Shown one piece after another: positions 12,963-22,273 of a stretch of 60,000 nt of DNA. The DNA comes from Membranipora membranacea (Eukaryota > Bryozoa > Gymnolaemata > Cheilostomatida > Membraniporidae). The stretch spans positions 9,922,001-9,982,000 of the forward strand of contig OU612072.1 of NCBI GenBank assembly GCA_914767715.1. The letters are read 5' to 3'. The notes below the pieces were generated by a model that worked only from the letters and a program-made list of their open reading frames with translations, ran no database searches and had not been told where the DNA came from. Both the position numbers and the translations under genes were made by a program. Numbering within the stretch: the stretch's first letter is position 1; every line of letters starts with the position of its first letter.

Positions 12963-13046
12963 ATTTGCCTGCATTCCGGTTGCTACCATCTACTGGTCAT
13001 GCCGCAGTGACCAGTGGAGGGGGAGAAACTCCGAATACAGGCAAAT
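12963..13046. repeat. Foldback element F2 in RhoGEF intron
   Basis: 84-bp imperfect palindrome. Outer arms are ATTTGCCTG (12,963-12,971) and CAGGCAAAT (13,038-13,046). Inner perfect arms are ACTGGTCA (12,992-12,999) and TGACCAGT (13,008-13,015) around TGCCGCAG. A diverged counterpart lies at about 54,770-54,865 in block B. Confidence 0.6.
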
Positions 13047-13243
13047 CGAATTCATACACAAATATCATGAAGGACTGATGTAGAGCAAACATAAAGACAA
13101 CAAGATCTTCAAACTACCACCAAAGATTACTAATGCACTTTTTAACAGAGCAATGCATTTTTATATGCCCATCGACAAAAAGCGCCAGTTACATGCTGAA
13201 GCAAGGTACCAAGCAAATGCATGAAGCCAATAATAGCACTAAC

Positions 13244-13908
13244 CCCTTCTATGCCATGCACACATACATCCTCTTCAGGAGTTGTTACCACTTGATGTTC
13301 AGCGCCGTCATTAGAAGCACCTTGAGCTAATGTTGTGTCGTTTAATGTTGAGCACCTCGAATCATCGTCATCAGCGTCAGTGATTTGAACAGAGGGTATT
13401 ATTACAGAGTCCGATGGCTCTGGAGATAATGTCTCCTCTACTTCAACAATGTTATCATTTTTCCTAGGAGATAAATTCTCGTTATGTCGTGAGTTTTCAG
13501 TCAGCTCATCTGATAATTCTTCACGGATAGTATTTATAGGACTGATAGGAGGACTGCTACTGATCACAATACTTTGATTATCATTGTTCTCACAACCTAT
13601 ACTAAATTCAGCCAAAGCAGGGCGGTTAATTTCATTGTCGAGCGATGGATCATGCAGGGAATTGTGGGTGTCGAGCAAAGAACTCTGGGACATGTCTAGA
13701 GCCAACACATCAGGCTCTTCTGCAACAGTTGGGGTTATAGAACGCGTTAGTAATGGCGAGGAAGAGTTTAAATCCAGGGATGTGATGGGATTGCTCATCG
13801 AGCGATTAATTCGTGACGTGGGAGGAGTCATAAAAAGGTCAGAGGTCAACGACATGCGCGGGTCAGCTGAGCTTTTCCGTACCCTCTCTTTGTTCCTTGG
13901 GAGAGTTT
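13244..13908 (-). CDS. RhoGEF copy A: acidic Ser-rich tail exon
   Basis: Open exon of 221 codons joining the short basic exon 14800-14904 (FKAFTLRAHQTPDYIEKKRR) to 12616-12861. Composition is Ser, Asp, Glu, Asn and Pro, with no fold I recognise, so it is probably disordered. Acceptor TTTTAG at 13,909 and donor GGG|GTTAGT are present. In copy B about 500 bases of the 5' part, with most of the preceding intron, are deleted and only 55,064 to about 55,225 remains. Confidence 0.7.
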
Positions 13909-14071
13909 CTAAAATGAATGAAAATAATAAATATGTACGACAAATTTAACTGCAGAACCTTTGTCATCCCATCGTTATATTTTATTAGAGTTATGCCTAT
14001 TTAAAGGTGACGGACAACTTCTAAACTCAGATCGTAGTTTCACTCTCAGTAATTAATTCAACATTAATTTA

Positions 14072-14144
14072 AGCCATCAATGAGGATCGAACTCATGACC
14101 TCCTGTTTACTAGACAGGCGCTCTAGCCACTGAGCTATGGCGGC
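14072..14144 (-). tRNA. tRNA-Thr (AGU), inside a RhoGEF intron
   Basis: A 73-nt minus-strand sequence folds as a tRNA. The acceptor stem is GCCGCCA/TGATGGC with one G-U pair and one mismatch, and the D stem is GCTC/GAGC. The anticodon stem-loop is CCTGT-CTAGTAA-ACAGG, with anticodon AGT at loop positions 3-5. The variable loop is AGGTC and the T arm is ATGAG-TTCGATC-CTCAT. The A box (TAGCTCAGTGGC) and B box (GTTCGATCC) are present and there is no encoded CCA, as expected in eukaryotes. No TTTT terminator lies in the next 60 bases, so it may be a pseudogene or the head of a SINE. Block B lacks this region. Confidence 0.8.
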
Positions 14145-14614
14145 TTATATATTGTGTTATTAACTATGCCTCTCAAAATCTCTAATTGAAAGTGTCCACT
14201 TTATCAGGGGGAACCGTTATCTTCCAGATATTGTCAGAGCTCCTAGATAATAACAGAGCTGGCTTTATCCCCTAGATAATAACACAGGAAGGAATTGGCT
14301 TAGAGATCACACCCAAAATACCTAGATTTGCGTTATTGCTGTATAGAGAACATGGATCATAATGTGCACATAGCTATGTCAATCATATCCGACATTAAAG
14401 ACAAACCTGGACCAAAAATGTACTTCCCAGAAGGAGAAAAACACTTGCAGGAGGAAACGGTTTATGCTTGGAAAAGAATTTAAATGGTGATAAATATGGC
14501 TTATTAATGACTGCTCGAATAAATACAAAAAGTGGTGCTGGCTAACCTAGTAGCAAAACTTAAATTTCTCCATATTTACTCCTTGAGGTTATCAAAATAT
14601 TTGTTACCATACAC

Positions 14615-14679
14615 TAGCTAATGTTTTTGGCTCAGATTGATTGGAAAGAGGCAGCCAATCAGAGCTGACACATTGGCTA
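14615..14679. repeat. Foldback element F1, second copy
   Basis: 65-bp relative of the element at 12,369-12,450. Its left end TAGCTAATGTTTTTGGCTCA and its right end, read inward (TAGCCAATGTGTCAGCTCTG), are imperfect inverted repeats. It lies in an intron of RhoGEF copy A, in a region deleted from copy B. Confidence 0.5.
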
Positions 14680-15079
14680 ACCACGAACCCAGTTCAAAAT
14701 CGCAGAGAGACCACTACTTTATTGTGCATTTCATGTTTAGACCCTAGAATTGTATCCAAATTTGTTACATGACATTCTTTGAGTATCACTGACTCATACC
14801 TCCAGCGGATGTTGATGAGTAGGGCTGCGACTTTCTCCTCTTCTTCTCTATATAATCTGGAGTCTGATGAGCTCTCAGTGTGAAAGCTTTAAACTGCTTT
14901 ATAACTCAGAGTTATGCAAAATCATTGTTGAATTGACCAAGGAGTTAAAGACTTAACTCCTTGGTTTGATTGAACTAAAATTTAGCAAACTTTAGATCAG
15001 GTTGAGTGTGAAATTTAAAGATCCATTGACATTTTTATCTGTACGGTTCACAAAAACAAGGTTTAAAATAGTAACAAAC

Positions 15080-16254
15080 CTGTAAGGGTCAGTAACAGTT
15101 CTTTAGCTTTATCTGGTATTTTGACATCATAACTCTCCAGAATATAATTCTTGATTTGTGAGCACCTACAAAATAAAGCCAAATAAAGACTTTGTTACGT
15201 GGTAAGATTTACTTTTCACTCCGGTTGAAAGAAGGATCAGGGGTTGATAATGCAATTTATGGCCATAGTGGATAAACATGGCTGGATTGCTGGATTGCAG
15301 TTGTATAGTTATAACGAGACTAAAACTTTGAGAGAGAGAGAGAGATAACAAAATATTGCATTTTCCTTAGGAAATTGTCTCCTTTTGGTAAGCGGGAGGA
15401 CAACTTCCAAAATATGACATTCTAGTTTCAACTCTAAGAAAGAAAATTCTCATTTCCAACATACAAGAAAATTTCACACTCTCCAATCGGCAAGCAAAGC
15501 GAAGGACAAACATAGGCACTGATAAATAGACAAGATGAGAATTAAGCCTACCATTTTCGTTTTTGTTCGAGAGTTTTAGCTTGTAGAGTATTCTGTAGTC
15601 TGGGATTATCATAAGGCACCAGGTGAAAACTAAGAGTCTCTCGAGGTATACTCTCTATCAACATCAGATTGTGGCACTGAAAAAATGAGCAATGATCACT
15701 TATCCGAACGCAAGATCCACTCACCTGGCTTAAGATATCATTGGGCCATCAATCTAGATCTCTAAAGATACAAGAATATCCTCTTCTGATTGTTAGCAAT
15801 GAATTGACATTAATTACATCATTAGACAGTGTTGGGGAGTACTTGCATAGGTAGTGTTGTCAAATAGACCAATTAATCGCTTTGTATACCTTGTAACTTG
15901 TGGCTGGAACTTAGTTTAGCTGGTTAGTCAGCAGCTTGAAGTTAGCTAGCACCAATTTATTCTCTTGGCTTTATTTTATGAGGATGGGTGACTATTGGCT
16001 AGCCAAAAATTCCACCATTTCAAGTATATATTACATTGTGGACTTTTTCTCCTGCGAACGTTGTACTACCAATGACAGAGACAATAGATATGGATCATCT
16101 ATAGTCTCTGGTACTACGCTAGGTCAAATCAACAAACCATAATAGAAGTTTTACAGGACATAGCACCGTCTTCTCTCTTCTTACAGATAATTATTCCCTT
16201 CTCAAAAAGGTAAATATGTCTGAAACTTATAGCTCCTTGCATGCGTAGATCACC
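15080..16254 (-). CDS. RhoGEF copy A: PH domain exons
   Basis: Three exons, 16138-16254 (39 codons, phase 0), 15552-15676 and 15080-15165, encode a complete PH domain. It starts GDLRMQGAISFRHIYLFEKG, continues IIICKKRED, then CHNLMLIESIPRETLSFHL and LQAKTLEQKRKW, ending WCSQIKNYILESYDVKIPDK. The invariant Trp of the C-terminal helix is encoded across the 15552/15165 junction. The order and spacing match PLEKHG-type PH domains, which bind phosphoinositides and position the DH domain. All three exons are open here, whereas copy B has stops in two of them. Confidence 0.8.
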
Positions 16255-16658
16255 CTGTCAAACAGAAGGTACTATTGTTGATGAGATTTTGCAGTTACAT
16301 GTTGATAGATAATGATAAGCTGTGGTATACTTTTATGAAAGAACCATGTCTTGTCTTTGAGAAGACGCTGGCCAAGGTAATTCGAACCAAGCTGGGTTCA
16401 GGTTTCAGGTCTCATAGAACGGAAGGATCAGCCTGATAGTTTCGGAGTGTATGTGCTATGTACACAATAAGAAACACTACCACACAAAAAATTCTTTATA
16501 CACGTATGGGAAGTTCTTTTCAATGTAAACAGTAACATTGAAGATCTTTATTATATGTGGAACTGCTTCCATAGAAAGAATCTTCAAAATAACGGTCTAA
16601 CTCTAGCCCATACACAAACGTACAAAGAACAACACTAGCTACCTTTATTATTCATTAC

Positions 16659-16859
16659 CTCAACAACTAGTTTTCCAAAGTCAAGCAAGTTGTAACCTTC
16701 AAAATTGTACAGCATACTTTGGATTTCCTGTATCTTCATTGCATCTTCATGAGATCGCTTGAGCCCGTTGATGTTATGGGCGCAGTCAGTCATACACTGC
16801 AGGAATGTGGTTATGGTGTCTCTGCCAAACGTGTCTTCAGGGAAATGTTTCAGAAGATT
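16659..16859 (-). CDS. RhoGEF copy A: end of DH domain
   Basis: Open 67-codon phase-0 exon. It reads [10 protein letters not shown], then [34 protein letters not shown] and [10 protein letters not shown]. The pattern INxxKRxHExAxxxQEIQ followed by a DLxxxGxLVxEG-like end is the junction between the last DH helix and the PH domain in PLEKHG1-3. Acceptor CTTGCAG and donor GTAATG are present. It matches copy B exon 57,710-57,910 in length and nearly all residues. The glycine before YNLLDF is changed to Trp in copy B. The next upstream DH exon is missing here. Confidence 0.85.
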
Positions 16860-16890
16860 CTGCAAGGGAAAAAATAAATTGTGTTTCATT

Positions 16891-17922
16891 CTATCACTAT
16901 CACTATCACTATCACTATCACTATCACTATCACTATCACTATCACTATCACTATCACTATCACTATCACTATCACTATCACTATCACTATCACTATCACT
17001 ATCACTATCACTATCACTATCACTATCACTATCACTATCACTATCACTATCACTATCACTATCACTATCACTATCACTATCACTATCACTATCACTATCA
17101 CTATCACTATCACTATCACTATCACTATCACTATCACTATCACTATCACTATCAATATCACTATCACTATCACTATCACTATCACTATCACTATCACTAT
17201 CACTATCACTATCACTATCACTATCACTATCACTATCACTATCACTATCACTATCACTATCACTATCACTATCACTATCACTATCACTATCACTATCACT
17301 ATCACTATCACTATCACTATCACTATCACTATCACTATCACTATCACTATCACTATCACTATCACTATCACTATCACTATCACTATCACTATCACTATCA
17401 CTATCACTATCACTATCACTATCACTATCACTATCACTATCACTATCACTATCACTATCACTATCACTATCACTATCACTATCACTATCACTATCACTAT
17501 CACTATCACTATCACTATCACTATCACTATCACTATCACTATCACTATCACTATCACTATCACTATCACTATCACTATCACTATCACTATCACTATCACT
17601 ATCACTATCACTATCACTATCACTATCACTATCACTATCACTATCACTATCACTATCACTATCACTATCACTATCACTATCACTATCACTATCACTATCA
17701 CTATCACTATCACTATCACTATCACTATCACTATCACTATCACTATCACTATCACTATCACTATCACTATCACTATCACTATCACTATCACTATCACTAT
17801 CACTATCACTATCACTATCACTATCACTATCACTATCACTATCACTATCACTATCACTATCACTATCACTATCACTATCACTATCACTATCAATATCACT
17901 ATCACTATCACTATCACTATCA
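16891..17922. repeat. (CTATCA)172 hexanucleotide satellite
   Basis: 1,032 bp of uninterrupted CTATCA units. Only two units deviate, both reading ATATCA, at 17,155-17,160 and 17,893-17,898. Frames across it (Ser-Asp, Leu-Ser, Tyr-His, Ile-Thr or Val-Ile repeats) are by-products of the six-base period. It starts 31 bases beyond the DH exon of RhoGEF copy A, exactly where homology to block B ends, and is followed by an inverted copy of sequence found upstream of NHL gene B. Such purity implies recent expansion; assembly length may not be exact. Confidence 0.95.
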
Positions 17923-19102
17923 CCAATAACAGGTTGGCTATATCTAAACCATTCAGCATAAGCAAAAACATGATTTAACACGGACGCCTTGCTACCTGAG
18001 GTAACACACTGCAATGATGCTTCCTGAAATATCATCCATCCATCATCAAAGCTCAAGTTTAATTCTAGTTTGTGACGTTGATTTGCTTTCCCAGACTCGG
18101 ATTTGGGTTAAATAAGTTATGCTGTTGACACACCAACAAAGCCTTCTTGTGATGATATTTGGAGTCAAATTAATAAACATTTTTACCACGGAAATAAACA
18201 AAATTGCACAATTGAACAAATTTTATTAGATTTGGAATTAATTATTAACACCTTAAAGCAACAAGAGTAATTAAGTAAGTCAATGAGTTGTTATTCCTGT
18301 AAATTAATATGATAATAACTTATCGGTGACAAGAGATCAACCCTTTGATATCTTGGAGTGTTGACACCAAAAAAAAGTGATGGTCTGCGTATTGGTTGTT
18401 ATCCTTTCTTCTTGGGTTCATCTCAGGTTCGTATACTTGTTGAATCTGAAAGCATCTCAACAGATACAGATAGAGTGTCGCCCTATACTCTCACTACCTG
18501 ATTATGCATTTTTGGGTGCAGTGCAGTAAAGAGTTTGACTTTATAATATATACTATGCACCTATCTGATTGGGCCATAATGTGTCATCGTATTCCTTTTC
18601 TTGTTGAGTCAGGACAAGAGTTATTAACACACCCGAAAACGTTTCTACCATTGTTAACATTAGACACTAACCTCAGTTCCCAGTTTCTCTCTTTTGTAAG
18701 AGTTCCATGATTAGGACCAGAACTAAATGCCATTTTCAAGGTTTTCATCGACTCTAAACAGCGAGCTGTCATTCAAATATTGATATGCATGCCTGCTACA
18801 TCAAGTTGCCAACCTTTTCACAGTGAGAGCCCTTTGTCTTGTCTCATGCTGATTCTCAAACTGCCCTTGAACTACATCATCTCTATATAGTATCAAACAT
18901 TGCAATGGCTAGAGTCTCAAGCAAACATGTTTTACATTAACTTTGTGATAGGTGTCAATCGGCATTGCTGCTACAACTTTTTTGACCATGACCAGACACT
19001 TGGGTTTAGGATGTTAGTTGAAAATATGATTCAGAAGCGTAGGTTATGCTAGTTGCATATGTTTTTCATCCCTGTAGCTTCTTGTTTCAGTTCACGTTCA
19101 TG
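17923..19102. repeat. Inverted unit related to 37,500-38,230, no gene
   Basis: No gene supported. Several segments are reverse complements of DNA upstream of NHL gene B. Around 18,010-18,160 pairs with about 37,985-38,150 (shared TGCTTCCTGAAATATCA). Around 18,595-18,690 pairs with about 37,705-37,800 (shared TGAGTCAGGACAAG). Around 18,775-18,860 pairs with about 37,545-37,620 (shared TTGTCTTGTCTCATGCTGA). It therefore continues the inverted NHL remnant D. Confidence 0.6.
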
Positions 19103-19275
19103 TGTAATATATCATATGATGTGAATCAAGTGATATCAGAGGCATTATAGATCAGACTCCAGTGTTTGACTTTTGTCTTGTTTTGCAGTTTCTGACCTTG
19201 CAGGTGTCGAGGAAATGGTTGTTAGCTTTCAGTACCCAAGAAAGTGGCAGTGTGAAATTTTATATTGGGCACCAT
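19103..19275 (-). repeat. Dispersed repeat R1, inverted copy
   Basis: The reverse complement contains TACCATGGTGCCC, TTTCCTCGACACCTGCAAGG and CAGAAACTGCAAAAC in the order found at 2686-2905. It lies downstream, on the minus strand, of NHL remnant D, as R1 does for genes A, B and C. Confidence 0.6.
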
Positions 19276-19499
19276 GGTAACTGGAATCGAGCGGCTACTG
19301 CTTTATTCTAAAACTTGATTTCAAAACCAATGATTTTGATCAGAGCACAGCAACGGAAAAGTCCTTATTGAATTTCATTTTACTAATCAATTAGAAGAAT
19401 ATAGTATACAAAATCTTTGAACTTTGAAACTACTGCATAAAATTCCAACAGAAATATCTCTACTGATGATAACTTAACTGATGTAGACTTATGTAGACA

Positions 19500-19910
19500 A
19501 TCTGTCATCAGAAATATATCGCAGATATTGAATTTCTTTATATCTATTACATTGTCAGTTGCGTTCAATAGCATGCTGGGCTACTAAAAAATGGTGTCTG
19601 TCTTGTCTACTGTTTATCATATTATGTCCAGTTGGCTCAGTTGATTTCAAACCTACCTAGCTGACAAACATCCTCGAGTTGTTGATAGGTCACATCAACA
19701 AACTGACTCAGTCCTTGAAAATCCAGCAATTCTCTTCTTGTAGCTGAATCACAGCTTACATCGTAGTGTGATTTTTTACCGAGTCTTCGTTTGACCAAAG
19801 TATCTACAAAGTAAATATCAGGGGTTGGTTGTTGATCAAGTAACAGGTTGGTTGCAGACAGCCGGTAACAAGCCAAATAGGAATACAGATTCCTTGACAC
19901 ACACAAAAAT
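19500..19910 (-). pseudogene. NHL gene remnant D: one intact exon, inverted
   Basis: Exon 5 of the NHL family is complete on the minus strand at 19,657-19,803. It has the same 147-nt length, acceptor TTTGTAG and donor GTAGGT, and an open frame with SCDSATRRELLDFQGLSQFV and DVCQLG. Upstream intron sequence resembles that of genes A and B. Downstream, the acceptor of exon 6 (CTGATGACAG) and its first codons (Asp-Cys) remain near 19,495-19,510, then similarity stops. Exons 1-4, most of exon 6 and exon 7 are absent. It is a duplication fragment broken at exon 6. The exon itself looks little damaged, so the event may be fairly recent or the exon may still be used, which I cannot tell. Confidence 0.8.
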
Positions 19911-22273
19911 AGAGTGTCAGTTCCAAAAGTCGAACATTTGTAAAAAGGTCAAAAGATTCACGGAGTTCTCAAGCCCCAAATTTTGAAAAGTGAAACTGTG
20001 AAACATTTTATGTGATCTACTTTACCAGATTGTGATATCAGTTAGACTTGAACTTAAGAAGCTGCAGTTGAGAATCACATACGTAACTTGCATAACCAAA
20101 TGAGCTACATGACTTCCAGAGATGACCTCCACCAGTGTGTTAACACTGCCCTTTGTCACTCATCCTCAGGATGACAGTCATCACAAATCAATTGATGATG
20201 GTGCAATCATCTTGTGGTATTGTATCTTGCTAGTTTCCTTGGTGACTTGCAGTTGAAAGCACCAATAATTTCCTTGTAAGAAAGCATTTGAACTGGGATT
20301 TAGTGACAGTAACGCACAACTTTATCATAGTTCAATTTGCCTGCAGTAGAGAAATCTTTGTCTTTGTCAACTGAGACAAACATTACCAGTCTTTTTATAA
20401 TTTGATATATATAAATTTGTTTTGCTCACAATTAATTATTAAAGGGACTGCAAAGTTTTGTAGCAATGCCTTATAGGGTAGTTAATAATGTGCTATGCAA
20501 CATCAGCTTTGTGCATGATGCTGTGCAAACTCAAAGCAGTTGCTGACTCTTAGCTGATTAACACTTCAGTATAGGAGAGGTTCCAAGGCATTGTATTAAG
20601 AATGCTAGAGCACAGGCAGAATATAACAGGAACAGGAAACTGCTCTGTGAGGTCCTATTTTGGCTGACTTTGAGCAGCTGATGGATGAAATGTTTAGCAA
20701 GAATTCTCACTGAATAATCATCCGAATTAGATTTTTTTCATTTTTCCTATGCATAAGGTGCAATTTGCTATTAATTAATGAGAGCTTTTTCGAAACCCTC
20801 TTTGCCCTTCCAACAACAATGGTTGTGATTTTGAAAGAGAGATTTCGCTGCTAGAGGCATCTTAACTAGAATACTTAATTATGAAGACATTTTACAAAAG
20901 AAAGCATTCCTGTTCTGTTTCTGTGGTATTAACACAGGCTAAGCAACGTGATAATGTTACATTTCAGATAAATAAACCGATCACTCTCGGTCAGGGATGA
21001 TTTTTCTTTATATTTGTATCAAATAATCACTACGCTTAATCTTGGTTGGCAAATAGGAGGTTTTTTAGTGACAATTTCCGAAGTCTCCGATACTTTGAGG
21101 AAGCAATCGCTGTTTGATATATCAAGCTTCATTGTGTTATAAGGACCTTGAATATCATGGACATATATTATTTTGAGGAAAAATAAAAGCTTTTAATGCG
21201 ATATTTGGAAAGCAATGATTGCGAGTTAATATCTGTTTGAGTACATCGATATATCAAAAGATTGTTGTAGAACCTACTTTTATGAAAGCCATGATTTTAT
21301 TGTATCAACACACTGGCATCCCTGCAAAATCAATTTTTGTTAAATTCAAATTCCGATTTGTGACCTGAGGTCGTAATTTTTTGCATCCACCTAATCGCAA
21401 TAATATGCAAATACTCAAATAGTTATTCCCTTCAGAATACCAGAATACTTATGATTAAACCTCTTTGTAACTATTCATCTTTTCATAAGAATGTGGGGGT
21501 TGACAATTGTTGATGACATATCCTAACCAACACTATCACTGTCTACTACACTCCTCCCATTGCATCGTACGTTATCTGGAACTAACCAAACATGAGAAAC
21601 CTGGAGAAACATGTGATCCAATTTTACTTTCTGGTTTCAGATCTTGCATCGGCAAGCGCAAGGGCTGCTATATAATCATAATATATAATCAGGTATAATG
21701 TATCAGGTTTTCTGTTTGGCTACACAATTCTTCAATCTTCATCACGATCTTGTTTACAACTTTAATCAATAAACAAACAAACCAACAATCAAACTACACA
21801 AAAAAATGGATCTGAAATGATGTAAAGTTCCAATATCAAATCAGGAAGATGAGCGCGTTTAGGACATCAAATCAATCCTTCCGATCTTTCAGCTACCTCT
21901 AGATTCAGAACAGCTGGTTTGAGCTGAAACACCTAGTAGCAGTGGAGACTATATTCACACCGAAAAAATCTCACATTACTCCTGTTCTCTCAAAATCCAC
22001 TCTAGTCATCCCTGACGGTAACTTACCGGGCCCGTGCATTGGTTTGCAATACATCTGTAGACGTAGCCAATACTATATTCCCTTCAGTCTGTGACAATGC
22101 CCAGTCACAACAAAACCATGATGATCAATGGGCCTATCAAATGAGAGAACACAAAGTACTACAATCTTATGATGTATAATTTATATTAGAGTCATTTAGC
22201 TGGGAAAAGTCTAGCAGTATCATTGAGGTAACATATCAAGAGTACTCAGCAAGTAAAGATCAAAATCTGAGGA
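19911..22273. other. Gene-poor stretch before NHL gene C
   Basis: No supported gene. A short string at about 20,035-20,085 (GATATCAGTTAGACTTGAAC) resembles the part after R1 at 2,877-2,925. The last 200 bases (about 22,070-22,270) resemble those before NHL gene B (for example GATCAATGGGCCTATCAAAT versus GATCAATTACCCAATCAAAC) and probably include the promoter and 5' UTR. No TATA box can be assigned with confidence. Confidence 0.4.

Larger units (their letters stand above)
8057..16859 (-). pseudogene. PLEKHG-like RhoGEF (DH-PH), copy A, 5'-truncated and probably broken
   Basis: Minus-strand gene; exons in transcript order: 16659-16859, 16138-16254, 15552-15676, 15080-15165, 14800-14904, 13244-13908, 12616-12861, 12034-12268, 10660-11690, 10362-10527, 9962-10142, 9389-9700, 8829-8982, 8057-8204. 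Nearly all have AG/GT borders with compatible phases. The first encodes the last DH helix and the next three the PH domain; the rest is a long Ser-rich tail, as in PLEKHG RhoGEFs that load GTP onto Rho proteins. Upstream DH exons are absent: sequence beyond 16,890 is satellite. A deletion of about 250 bp, relative to copy B, removes the donor after the 10,660-11,690 exon, so the frame stops at 10,660-10,662. A TAA at 9558-9560 replaces TAC of copy B. A shortened product might still be made. PLEKHG is the best subfamily fit, not proven. Confidence 0.7.

Noticed and set aside
16759-17978. Leu-Ser, Tyr-His, Ile-Thr and Val-Ile repeat proteins on both strands
   Set aside because: All are automatic consequences of a six-base repeat without stop codons.
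16635-18056. A 473-codon frame with a long Ser-Asp repeat, like dentin phosphophoryn, running into RhoGEF sequence
   Set aside because: The repeat is the hexanucleotide satellite read in one of several open frames. The RhoGEF exon begins at an AG acceptor inside this frame, so the repeat is intronic.
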